A DNA stretch of 64,000 nt. Source: Patiria pectinifera (Eukaryota > Echinodermata > Asteroidea > Valvatida > Asterinidae). Under the pieces are notes generated by a model. The model was given only the letters and a program-made list of their open reading frames with translations. It was not told where the DNA came from and did no database searches. The translations under genes were made by a program, and so were the position numbers. Below, piece by piece: positions 47,609 through 57,444 of this stretch. The first letter of the stretch is position 1. The number at the start of each line of letters is the position of its first letter. The DNA lies in the NCBI GenBank assembly GCA_029964075.1, contig CM057149.1, positions 35,298,900-35,362,899 of the forward strand, given 5' to 3'.

Positions 47609-47700
47609 CTTGATTTCAGTAGGTTGAACCACGAGGCAGACCTTGCTGACGTTCGCAGTTGGCACTTCAAGTCACAGTGAGCTCGACAGCAAAGCTAAAG
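47609..47700 (-). other. Candidate non-coding exon 1 of OG4
   Basis: The donor CAAG|GTAAGG (exon end 47609) has the unit-typical neighbourhood (GATTTCAGTAGGTTGAAC on plus). CACGTG at 47738-47743 lies about 130 bp upstream in a CpG-rich tract. The intron to 43022 would be 4.6 kb. Confidence 0.45.
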
Positions 47701-47749
47701 ACAGTGAGCAATTTAACGCGCGCTAGTACTACCGGTGCACGTGCTTGCG

Positions 47750-50196
47750 CCACATCCCACAGCACAGCAGCATGCACAAGGAGGAGAAGCAAGGCACTTC
47801 TACAAAAAACTTCTTATCTTGGAATGTTGGTTATCAGGTTCCTTGCTCTTTTCTGGTCACGGGCGCGTACGGGTCCGGCTGAGGGGCAGTACTGATGAAG
47901 TGGGGGTTTAGGTGGTGGAGTGGAAATTTAAACTTTGATACTTTTTTTTTCAACTTAAATCATGCAAAAGAATCAAAGTTTTGGAAAAAAACAGTGGTTC
48001 CTTGCTCTGTGCTTTGATTGAAAGTCATACAGAGTACAATGTATCAAAAAAATTCTACACAAGTAAGTTCATTCAAATCAAATTAACACTTGTATTACCG
48101 CCTAGAACATGTGAAAACCAGGCTGAAGTCTTTATTAAAAAAAATAAAACATATTACTACCGATTTTACAAAGCACTGTAACACATTTGAAAATATTTCA
48201 AGAAGTACCAAAAAACTGTACTACATGTATGTAGATTCTGGTCAAAACATTTTTTAGGTGGTGAGAATTTTGCACTTTGTATGAATAAATTATATATTCC
48301 TTTAACTCTTGTTTGGATTTTAAGTGAAATCTGAATATCCGTACACACTTGACTGCAAACAAAACTCTTTTAACTGTAATGTTTTAAAAAGGCAATGAAT
48401 TGCTTCGAAATAGAAAAGTAAATTTATAAAGTGCAACAGTTTGTTCACATGGACTGAGTATTCTCAACTGCATATAAGAAAAGATAAACTTTTGCTCTGC
48501 TATCCCAAAAGTCCTACCTATATCTGAATAAACAAAACATTTTGGGGGCAAGTATTTAACTTTACATGCTTTCTGTAACAAAAAAGGATAACTATTTTAC
48601 ATGTACTCATGCACAGATAAAACTTACAAAATAATATTGCCATCACAAAGGTTTTTTCTTCAAATAAACCCAATCCACAACAATCTTACCATGACTGAAA
48701 CGCTATCTTAATTAAGTAGTTCACCGGAGAGGCTTTTTTGTGTTTTAAAAAAGTAATCTGATTTTTCTGAAAAAAATCAACATGACTGAAATAAACAGTT
48801 TTGCGGATAAACCTTACAAAATAATATTGCCGTCACAAAGGGTTTTCTTCAAATTAACCCAATCCACAACAATCTTACCATGACTTAAACGCTATCTTAA
48901 TTAAGTAGTTCACCAGAGAGGCTTTTTTCTGTTTTAGAAAAAGGAATCTGATATTTCTGGAAAAAAATCAACATGACTGAAATAAACATATTTTGGCAAG
49001 TAAAAGCAAGATATTCAAACATTTAGCAGGTGCTCATTTGTAAATATGGAATATGGAAGCACCAATTTAAATTCTTTCAACCTATTTCAAAGACGGCTAA
49101 CAATATAAAACATTACACAAAAATAAATGTAAGTTTACGTGAGATGTTATTTCTAATTTGAACATAACTTTGCAACAGTTAACAGTTGAATTCAGTATCC
49201 AAAACTCATCAGAAAAAGGAAAACAACTGTTTTCTATAAAACTCATTTATTATCAAGCCCTTTTTTATAGGCCCCTGCCACTACTGGGCCTACTGACCAA
49301 TTCCTCTAATCTCATACAAATCAATTAGTCTAGCAACTTTCACAAAGAGTAACATAAAACGTAACAGGCATGCATTTAACATAATTAATAAGTGTAGAAA
49401 AAACAAATGTTTATTTTAACGAACATGGCAACAAGTTGAAATTCTTTGTGGAAGATTTCCTCAATTTTAAAAGTTCATTTTCTGGCCTTCCTTAAAGTCC
49501 TCTCAATTTTTACTAACACTGATACATCACTGAAAAAAAACACTGATTTACTTTATATTTATCTTCTCAAAGGATTTTGCAAAAGGAAAACAGGTTCTTT
49601 GATAACAATGGTTAAACATCTATGTGACTGTCAAAAAATTGTAACAAGATTAAATTCAAATTAGATGTTGGCTTCTTTCAAACTTTAGCTTGACGGAATC
49701 CAATGACATTTATGTATGAACACAATTACTTGGGCGAATTGGTCAAAAGCATGTCTCTCTCAACCATAACTTTCATGGCACTCTTTCGAAGATCTTTCCT
49801 AAATCTGGCAAAACTACAAGAGTCGGTAATGACTCGCATATCCTGCTTCAAACAAAATTCAGGTCTCTTTTAGCCTGACAAAGACAGGAATCTACACATT
49901 CAGTCCTGCATTTATCAAAATCACCTGCAAAGCATGAGAGTGGTTTCGAGAAGGGTAGTTTGGTTGAAATATTACTTACTTCCCTCACATTTAAAAAAAA
50001 AAAAGGTTCCCACTTTATTTCACAATACCAAAGAAGGATGGTCTACCGTTCACTTGCTACTTTTCTGATTTTAACAAGAATCATATTTTTCAAGATGGTA
50101 TGTGTACATGTATAGATTATGTAATATTCGGTACAGTGGCAGCCATGTAGCCAGTGTTTCAAATGAATCACTGCACTGAAGTCTCAATATACCATG
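47750..50196. other. Intergenic and conserved OG5 3' flank
   Basis: Collinear with the flanks of OG2-OG4 from about 48107. AATAAA on the minus strand at about 50012-50017 is a plausible polyadenylation signal 180 bp after the OG5 stop; units 2 and 4 have GATAAA at the equivalent place. No gene. Confidence 0.5.
48616..48995 (+). repeat. Unit-specific tandem duplication, period 190 bp
   Basis: The segment beginning GATAAAACTTACAAAATAAT at 48616 is repeated from 48806 with small differences (both continue through CACAACAATCTTACCATGAC and TTAATTAAGTAGTTCACC). The other units have it once, so the duplication arose in this unit only. Confidence 0.8.
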
Positions 50197-51798
50197 TTAG
50201 TCAGAAGCTGGAGGCCCACATGCAATGATCTTGGCTTTTTTTCTCCAACTTGGGATGTCATCATCTTCCTCATCATCATCCTCATCGTCTTCCTCAACAA
50301 CATCATCACCATCATCATCAGGTGGCTCCTCATCAGATCTCTCAGGGATGTCAATGATGACGGTAGACTGAAAGTAGAGCTGATCCACTTCTCCTGGCTC
50401 GGTGTAGTTTCCGCAGTTGCGCGGTTTTGTTACGTTCCTGTCTACCAAGACCTTGCCCTTGCTCCAGTCTTTGATGAACTCCATGGCATTCCACCCAGCG
50501 TGCTGAGGTTTGGGTCCCTGCTTGTTCACGTACAGCATGTCCTCTCGGCTGAAGGCGAAGACCTTTCTCCTGTCGTCTTCATCCAGGTATGTCTCGCCTA
50601 ACTCGTCGGGTATTTCATCTTTCTCGTGGACTAGGACAGTCAGGTGGTGACAGGTCAAGCCTCTGGAGGCCAGACCATCACTGAGGACCTGGTCCAAGCC
50701 CTTGAGGTTCCCCTCAGCCAGTGCCGACATGGTGTACTTGTGCCGCAGGAATATGCCCAATTGCTCCAGATTTTTCTTCTGGGCAATTTTGAGGACATCC
50801 GAGACAATGTTGTCCAAGGTTGCATTCTGATCAGCTGCGATCTTTGGGCCCGAGAAGAAGCTCTGATTTTTACAAGATCCAAACCCACTGTCAGACCAAC
50901 TGGCTTTCTTTCGGATGATGTTGTAGGTGACAGTGATGCGATGTCCTGACTTTACCGGCAGGATTTCATGCACGCAGTCAGAGTAGAAGGCAGCCCACTG
51001 AATCTTTTCCTGATCAGCAGACAGGTTGGCAAAGAGAAACTCTTCCTTGACTCCTTTGTGCTTGACAATTAGCTCTCCTCCGGTGTGTGGGCAAGGTAAG
51101 CACACAACCACCGTCCCGATCATACAAGCTGCATCGACAGGAGTGTCAACGTGAGCACTGAAGAAACCCCCAATGCCGTAGACGTTCAGCTTGTAGCACT
51201 GTAGAGTGACATCCTTCTCATTTGCGAGAGTAGAGCTAACCTTTCTCCTGATAATTGGAAGAAAGTTTAGTTTGTAGCCAATCAAATCCTGCGAAGGAGG
51301 GGCTTCCAACTTCTTTCTTCTTCTGGACTTGGGCTTAAGATCAGATTTCCTGGCAAACTTGAACTTACTGGCTTCACACTCAAATGCCAGACGCACATTG
51401 GGATTGTACACAGTCTCCTGCTTGTCAAGATCTCCGTAAGGAGCCGGAGTGCAGAACTCAAGGAGCTCTTCCACAGGAAGCTGGGTGATTGGCCATCCCA
51501 GAATGTTTTTCTTATCTACATGCATCAGGAGTCTGGCGTCAGCATCCTTTTGCAGCAGCTCCACCCAGCCGCCACAGCAGAAGGCCCTCGGCTTGGCCAT
51601 CCTCTCAAGACTGTCCACGAGGCTCAGCATACTCCGACTGCGGCTCAATTCGACATTGATGATCTCGCCGAGAAGTACTCCATCTTTAGGAATTTTTCTC
51701 AAAGTTTCCTTGTACGTTTCATACTTCTTCTTTGCTGACTGGAGTTCAACCTGTGCATTCTGGAAACCTGCCACAGGATCAGAATCGTAATTGGCCAT
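50197..51798 (-). CDS. 2-oxoglutarate/Fe(II) dioxygenase family protein, OG5
   Basis: 533 residues, intact, starting at the ATG 51798 (GTG at 51822 rejected as a start). Same order as OG4: charged N-terminal helix with the AQVELQSAKKK insertion, CCGGW (74-78), CTPAPYGD (116-123), His216-x-Asp218, His277 and Arg287, then HKYT...GNLKG and the GPKPQHAGW segment. The linker at about 151-163 is more basic (KSDLKPKSRRRKK) than in OG2. The acidic tail is about 25 residues; the final cluster reads WRKKAK, weaker than the RKRAR of the other copies. The acceptor is conserved (exon start 51838). No exon 1 of the unit type was found before the transposon-rich region; a donor CACGT|GTAAGTT near 55649 is only a weak candidate. 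Confidence 0.9.
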   Translation of the reverse strand: MANYDSDPVAGFQNAQVELQSAKKKYETYKETLRKIPKDGVLLGEIINVELSRSRSMLSLVDSLERMAKPRAFCCGGWVELLQKDADARLLMHVDKKNILGWPITQLPVEELLEFCTPAPYGDLDKQETVYNPNVRLAFECEASKFKFARKSDLKPKSRRRKKLEAPPSQDLIGYKLNFLPIIRRKVSSTLANEKDVTLQCYKLNVYGIGGFFSAHVDTPVDAACMIGTVVVCLPCPHTGGELIVKHKGVKEEFLFANLSADQEKIQWAAFYSDCVHEILPVKSGHRITVTYNIIRKKASWSDSGFGSCKNQSFFSGPKIAADQNATLDNIVSDVLKIAQKKNLEQLGIFLRHKYTMSALAEGNLKGLDQVLSDGLASRGLTCHHLTVLVHEKDEIPDELGETYLDEDDRRKVFAFSREDMLYVNKQGPKPQHAGWNAMEFIKDWSKGKVLVDRNVTKPRNCGNYTEPGEVDQLYFQSTVIIDIPERSDEEPPDDDGDDVVEEDDEDDDEEDDDIPSWRKKAKIIACGPPASD

Positions 51799-51838
51799 AT
51801 TACTGATGATGTCCCTCAGCACACAGGATGAGAATCAC
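51799..51838 (-). other. OG5 exon 2 5' UTR with splice acceptor
   Basis: Acceptor TTCAAATAG|GTGATTCTC as in OG3 and OG4; exon start 51838. Confidence 0.6.
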
Positions 51839-51914
51839 CTATTTGAATAACACCAAAAAATACAAATAAAAAATCAACAGACTTTTAAATTTCATTTGTA
51901 AGTTGAACAAAGAA

Positions 51915-51951
51915 ATCGACTAGAGTGGAGATTGAACCTGCAACATCTGGA
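51915..51951 (-). repeat. tRNA-derived SINE remnant, interrupted by LINE fragment
   Basis: GATTGAACCTGCAACATCTGG (plus) is the B-box side of the relic seen at 35240-35315. The A-box side is missing because the LINE fragment begins here. Confidence 0.5.
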
Positions 51952-52680
51952 TATGGATCCGATAATGAGTATGTGTCCCCCTCCATTTCAGTGAGAAATT
52001 TAGGAGTAACATTCGACCAATTGATGACCATGTCCTCCAATGTTACATCCCTCTGTCAGTCAATCTATTTCAATTTACGCAACATCTCCAGAATTCGTCG
52101 CTTCATCGACCAGGAAAGCTGTACTCATACCATGAGGGCCCTGATTCTGTCCAGACTAGACTATGCCAACTCTCTTTTGGCCGGTTGCAGCAGCTCTGAC
52201 ATCTCAAGACTGCAGCATCTACAGAACAGGGCTGCTCGTATCATTTTCCAAGTTCCTCGCCGACATCCCTCTACTCCACTATTGCAATCTCTTTGCTGGC
52301 TTCCGATTGAACAACGCACTATTTTCAAAAGCCTGTTATATGTATACAAGTCAATCCATGGTCTCACTCCCATATACCTCTCAAACAGCATTTCATTCTA
52401 CAAACCTTCTCAACCCAGATTACACTCCGCCACAGACACAACCCGGCTCGTGGTGCCCAGGGGCCAAAGGATGGTTGCGGAGAGGTCGTTCTCTATCTGT
52501 GCCCCTAGATTGTGGAATGATCTCCCATCAACCATCAGATTGGCTCCTCGCCCACAAACATTCAGAAGCCTCCTCAAAACACACCTGTTTGCTTGATCTC
52601 TTATGTGATTTCTTATGTTTCTGGGTTTTTTTGCTATTTCTTCTTTCCATGTAGGCCCTATCTGTTTATTAAATTTCATG
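51952..52680 (+). mobile_element. LINE 3' fragment (C-terminal part of reverse transcriptase, CR1/L2/jockey type)
   Basis: An open frame to 52596 encodes about 210 residues with the order typical of the region after the catalytic domain of non-LTR reverse transcriptases: RNLGVTFD, LRNISRIRRFI, ILSRLDYANSLLAG, LQHLQNRAARI, SLCWLPIEQR, YVYKSIHGLTPIYL, then APRLWNDLPSTIR and FRSLLKTHLF near the end. The catalytic part is absent, so this is a 5'-truncated copy, as usual for LINEs. It is uninterrupted by stops, so fairly young. It inserted into the SINE relic of OG5 intron 1. Confidence 0.85.
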
Positions 52681-52928
52681 TTGAAATTTTGATATGCAAA
52701 CGTGTGCAAACGAATCTGGAAATTTTACGAAAAATAGACATCTGCAAAAGGCAGCACATTAGTGTGAGTATGCTTCTAAAACAAAAACAAACTACAAACA
52801 AAGCCTAAATGTGAAAATCAAAATTTGACAAAGTTCGATATGTTTTTTTACATGGTGGAAGTGTGGCCTTTATTTAACGGAGGACGTGGTCCAGTAAATT
52901 GGCCACATACATAAGCATGATAAGTGTG

Positions 52929-53327
52929 TCGTTAAGTTATCGCAGTGGCTATTGTTACGGCAGCCGTAACGCATTTCCCATTTTCTATCGTTACGGTAGA
53001 CTGCAACTTTTATAAAAACATGACAAGAAAATATAAAATTAGAAGGAAAAAAGTGAATTTGAACGTTATGAAATTCGGACTTTATTTCCCTTTTAAAAAA
53101 AATCCTCCAAAGCCTCAGGTTAGAAAAGGAAAAAAATTCGAGTGCAAAACTGAGATTCGAACCCGCAACCTCGCGGTGCAAAATCTTACTCTCTATCGAC
53201 TGAGCTGTCGTACTGCTCGCTAAAGTGTGTGGAAACAAATAATTATATACCTGCGTGCGTATCAAAAAAGTATCGTGGAGGGCGCTAAACAACGACTGCC
53301 GTAACGATAGCCACTTCGTTAAGTTAT
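52929..53327. mobile_element. 375-bp inverted-repeat element with 12-bp direct repeats and a tRNA-like core
   Basis: TCGTTAAGTTAT flanks both sides (52929-52940 and 53316-53327). Inside, AGTGGCTATTGTTACGGCAG (from 52944) and, inverted from 53315, AGTGGCTATCGTTACGGCAG form the ends; three bases separate the left repeat from the terminus. Positions 53150-53218 on the minus strand carry an A-box-like CAGCTCAGTCGATAGAG and a B-box-like GGTTGCGGGTTCGAATCTC at tRNA spacing, but poor stems. Long duplication plus tRNA-like core suggests a SINE; inverted ends suggest a DNA transposon. The class is unresolved. Confidence 0.65.
53150..53218 (-). ncRNA. tRNA-like sequence (SINE head or tRNA pseudogene)
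   Basis: It has A- and B-box-like motifs at the right distance, with GGTTCGAATC as in a T-arm. The T-stem pairs at no more than three positions and the anticodon stem does not pair, so it is not called as a functional tRNA. Confidence 0.5.
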
Positions 53328-55460
53328 AGGCATTGATCTCCATATACACAGACTGGATAGGACATCGCGTACGAACGTGCGTCCGCGCGCGCGTATTTTG
53401 AAAAGGGTAAAGAACACAATTTCGCATTCGAGTTGTGTACACTTTCGAACGGAGGATTAAAAAATGAAGCTGGGTTTTCTTCGGTGTCTTTGTCATTTTT
53501 GAAAGAATAAAAGAAACAGAGATCTAAATTGGTCAAAATCGATGAGGAGTATAGTCAAGGTGTGCGCAGCATTAGATTGCTGGAGTCGGGAAGTAAGGAG
53601 CGTTGAAGAATAGGACAATTATTCGCAAGTAAGTTGTTTTTTAACGATGCCTATACAACATGGCATGGAGGAATATGAACATAGCAAATTATAATATCGT
53701 TAGTGTTGTCGCTCTGAGTTTGAGGGGATGGAGGCCTGTGTGGTAGCTAGCGAGATATTCTGTTCAAATTCCATGCGATCTAGACCTGTCATGCTGGTCG
53801 CCGTCCATGTTTTTTTAAGACATAGGCCTAGGCTAGCCCAGGTTGGACGAAGTCTTCATTGCAATACGACCTCCGTAACGTAGGGAGGAAAGGGAGTCCA
53901 CCAGGGCTAAGGCCTACATGTAGGCCTAAACGTGCATGACTGACCCGGCAATGGCAATGAACAAAAGTTGACTTGTTTAAAATAGTTTATTCGAATAACC
54001 TTTATAACTTTTATATGCAAAATCTGATTTAATTATGTCTGCCTTGGCTTTAGCTCTACTCAGTGGAGCGCTGGAACGATCGGTACCCTCCGTACAAGTT
54101 TGTACGGAGGGTACCGAAGTTCCAGCGATCCACTCAGTAGAGCTACCTTGGCTTAACGTTTACCGAAATGTTTCTATTATTTTTCTTTATAAAGAGAAAC
54201 CGAGGAGATGGTTTATGCTAACTTACTGCACAAACTGGCCGATTGACCTTCATATCAACAAAGAACTTCAACAAACATGACAAAGCCATATAGCAAAAAC
54301 CACCAGCTGCAGGACCGAGCCGGACGAAAATGGAGAAATTCACGGAGGGATGGAATCGACTGTATCATCCACTGAATGGAACATGCGATGTGATAGGCAT
54401 CTGAACGTTTGACTTAATCAATTTTTACGATGAGGAACTGCGAACATTGATTGATTTTGGTTTTGGAAAGAAGTTGTGAAGTTCAACGCAAGTATTTTTA
54501 TGAGCTCCCAAGATGACTGTCACATTATTGACAGTTTGTATGGTGAAGAAAGCAATGAGTAATTTTACGGTTTGAAATTATGTTGTGTACGCCGTTATAT
54601 AGGATTACTAGCTATAGCCATATACACCGTCATATTCGCTCACAAAAACGATTCCCATTACATTTACAAGTAATTACATTTATTTTCAGAAGTAGAGCTA
54701 AACATCATTTAATTATAAAAAAGACCGTGCGTAGCTTGAATTGTTCTTTGACAAAATTAGTATAGTACTATTTTGGTTTGTGATTCATCTCCTTTCACAC
54801 AATATCACAAGAGGTGAACGATGTCATTCCCTGATCAATCTAGGGACGGGAAGAAGTTTTTACTGATTACTTTGTAAAATTAAGGTTTGTTTACCTTTTA
54901 GATTGTAATTTGTGTATGTTCAGGTTTTTAAATAAATATATCAATCATTTGAATGAATCTCTCGTGTGAGTGTTCAGTTAAAAAAATATGATGTCATTTT
55001 AGCATATTATTAATACAATTATTCATTTCGTTGATGGAGTAATTCAGTGTGCTCTAATGACCAATGTGCCAAAAATGAAATGGCAATTTACTTACAATCA
55101 TATTTGGGAGGGGAGGGATTAAAAAAAAAAGGGAAAAGGAAAAAGGAAAGGGGGGGAGTTCTTGAATTTCGAAAATGCATAATAAGAAAGTGTGGAAAAG
55201 CTGTTTGGAGGGATTGAGGGTAACTCTTCATCGTTCAGTTATTTTTTTTTTTAAAGATTGTTTTGGAGGAACGCTTGAACTCCCTTCTGTAAGAAAAATT
55301 TCACTCAATAATCCGTTTTCCAAAGTAAACAAAGTGAAAGCACAATGCGCGTTTACCCGTCTGACAGTAAACGCGCCGCCATTGTTCGGCCGCGCATTCG
55401 TGCACAAACACTGCGCGATGTCCTATCCAGTCTGTGTATATGGAGATCAATGGTTATAGG
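53323..55460. mobile_element. 2.1-kb DNA transposon with 39-bp perfect TIRs and 8-bp target duplication
   Basis: The termini 53331-53369 and 55414-55452 are exact inverted copies, starting CATTGATCTCCATATACACA and ending at CATCGCG. The flanks 53323-53330 and 55453-55460 both read GTTATAGG. The interior (2.1 kb) has no frame resembling a transposase, so the element is non-autonomous. Subterminal regions on both sides are CpG-rich (alternating CG at about 53385, GCCGCC and CGGCCGCG at about 55376-55394). 8-bp duplications occur in hAT, P and TU-type elements; the superfamily is not settled. It contains the nested 95-bp hairpin element. Confidence 0.85.
54042..54154. mobile_element. 95-bp hairpin transposon with 9-bp target duplication (TAGCT...AGCTA)
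   Basis: The element at 54051-54145 is a near-perfect hairpin: TAGCTCTACTCAGTGG ... CGGTACCCTCCGTACAA and its mirror, with about 46-base arms and a loop of only a few bases. Both flanks read CCTTGGCTT (54042-54050 and 54146-54154). Terminal TAGCT...AGCTA, an early ACTCAG and the 9-bp duplication are shared with the 67-bp element at 23194-23260. No coding capacity. Confidence 0.85.
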
Positions 55461-56941
55461 CCTAGCTGCCCGGTCCCCGGACGATACATCAACACACAAC
55501 AATACAGTTCTAACAAGGAAGGGGTGAACGAAAAGGATATCAAGGGAGCATACAAATATCAACTTACTATGTCTCAGGCTGGCTGAGGCTCAATTTACGA
55601 ATTCACTGCTACTTGATGAGAGGATTTAAGGCCACAAAACGACGGTAACTTACACGTGGATTAAGCAGAGACGAAATGAAAGTACCGCGCACTTTTCAGC
55701 ACATGCGCATTATTTTTTGGCGCAAATGCATGCATGTTCATTACTAAGGTAGAGGGCGCTAACCAAACACTAACGTCGACCGGAGTATTTTCAGTCGGCA
55801 TAAAAAAAATTGAAGTTTATCTGGAGACACGGAAATTTGTTTTAAAATGTACCAGTCCTTGCTATTTTCCAGTTCTCCCCCCCCCCCCCGAAAAAAATAG
55901 ATTTGGCTTTTCTATTTTACTGGCAACAAGGGCGGAAATCACTCCTTGAACGTGGGGGGACAGGGGTTTTTTTTCTCCCCGAAATTATATTACTCACAAA
56001 AAGTCACAGGCTGAACGGACAATTTTCCACTCGTAATATTGCCATGGGGTATGGCAGCCATAGCGATATACTTGAAATCAAGTCTGTAATGAGTGGTTTT
56101 AATCGCGTCCGCCCCAAGGGCGGATCCAGAATACAAATTTTGGGGGGGCCAAAACATTTTTTGGCCCCCCAAGAAAGTGGGTCAAAAAAATTACGGCGTG
56201 GAGTTCGGGGCCCGCTTAAGGGCCCCGAATTTTTTTTGGATTCTAGATGCTCTGTGGTGCGATCTGAGGCAATTTCTGACCACTTTAACCAATTTTTTTT
56301 GAGGAAAGGATGGGGGTGTACTCATTGCCTGCCTTTATTGCGATGTCACATAAAAAAAAATTGGTTTCGTTTTTTTTTGGGGGGGGGGGGTCATGCCCCC
56401 TTGATAATGCAACAATATATTTCTAAACCTCATTGTGTGCATCGGGTATTTTGTCATTGCGGTTCTGTAACCTTAAAAATGGGCACAAACCGCGAACGAG
56501 TTCGTTTTCAGGGTGATTAGTTAAACTACAACAAACCACATGGGCCAAAAGGAGCTTACGTTTACAGTCGGCGCGCACTTCATTTTTTGAAGGGGATTTA
56601 CAATTATTCGTAACAGTTTCAACTTCCATAATTACTTAAATATTACTCCTTTTATTCAAAGACAGTTGCAAAAGTAATAATATTATCTACAATGTTATAC
56701 GTTTTTTTACTGTAATTTTAAAAACAGGACTGCCAAATAAAATGGAAACTTGAAAATGATCGTGTAATAATTACCCCCATATTTATAATGGTGTTTCTTC
56801 GTAAGCCAGATGGGCTACTATTGGCCCTCGCTATGGAAACATCATGCATATGCATTGCAGTGGCTGCATATATGAATATTCGCTTGAAAACGTCTTAGTC
56901 AAGTCGTTAGACACAGACTGACCATGCGCGCGTTAGTACAT
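55461..56941. other. Non-coding, low-complexity and degenerate MITE material
   Basis: About 56115-56405 is a repeat beginning AAGGGCGGATCCAGAATAC with G/C-runs and two short palindromes (GGGGGGGCCAAAACA with its mirror near 56145-56177; CGGGGCCC-CTTAA-GGGCCCCG near 56209-56230). Inside it AGAAATTGCCTCAGAT (minus) recurs at 20308, 37843 and 47147. C-run at about 55877-55889, G-run at about 56380-56392. No gene. Confidence 0.45.
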
Positions 56942-56979
56942 TACGAAAGCCCTGTAGTGCCATCAAGTATATATTTTGT

Positions 56980-57280
56980 CCAAGTTCGTTTTTACGAGAT
57001 TTTTTTTCTCGAAGTTCGTTTTTACGAGATTTTTTTTCTGGAAGTTCGTTTTTACGAGATTTTTTTTCTCGAAGTTCGTTTTTACGAGATTTTTTTTCTG
57101 GAAGTTCGTTTTTACGAGATTTTTTTTCTCGAAGTTCGTTTTTACGAGATTTTTTTTCTCGAAGTTCGTTTTTATAAGATACATTTTCTCGAAGTTCGTT
57201 TTTATGAGATACATTTTCTCGAAGTTCGTTTTTATGAGATACATTTTCTCGAAGTTCGTTTTTATGAGATATATTTTACG
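56980..57280 (+). repeat. 30-bp tandem array, left arm (10 units)
   Basis: Period exactly 30. Two unit types: six or so with a T-run before CTCG or CTGG, then three or four with ATACATTTTCTCG and TATGAGAT. The inner units of both arms are of the ATACATTTT type. Confidence 0.9.
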
Positions 57281-57340
57281 GAGTTAAAGTTACGGAGCCC
57301 CTAAAAGGACATCCAAAATTATTTTCTTATCTCGTGCGCA

Positions 57341-57430
57341 CGACATAATATCTCGTGCGCACGACATAATATCTCGTGCGCACGACATAATATCTCGTGT
57401 GCACGACATAATTATCTCGTGCGCATGAGA
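57341..57430 (+). repeat. TCGTGCGCACGA palindrome array, left arm
   Basis: Four to five units of ATCTCGTGCGCACGACATA, about 23-bp period. TCGTGCGCACGA is a perfect 12-bp palindrome. The mirror block is at about 57970-58055. Confidence 0.85.
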
Positions 57431-57444
57431 TGGGTGTCGGACGC

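Noticed and set aside
50194..50949. Plus-strand frames opposite the dioxygenase genes (also at 16779-17837, 27263-27742, 33610-34308, 34565-35161, 41684-41869)
   Set aside because: Antisense shadows of the GC-richer coding exons; they recur in register with the paralogues and match no family.
53150..53218. Functional tRNA gene
   Set aside because: Box-like motifs are present but the T-stem and anticodon stem fail to pair.
52870..53496. 208-codon minus-strand frame
   Set aside because: It spans the 375-bp inverted-repeat element, its direct repeat and the TIR of the 2.1-kb element, so it cannot be an ancestral gene.
53324..55459. Shared peptide SYPVCVYGDQ in frames near 53340 and 55430, as a possible gene pair
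   Set aside because: It is simply the 39-bp TIR of the 2.1-kb transposon translated twice.
55903..56520. 205-codon plus-strand frame
   Set aside because: It runs through G-runs and a degenerate MITE; the composition is that of repeats, not protein.
56980..57280. Possible CRISPR array (30-bp repeats)
   Set aside because: Units are directly contiguous with no unique spacers, and the surroundings are eukaryotic transposon DNA.
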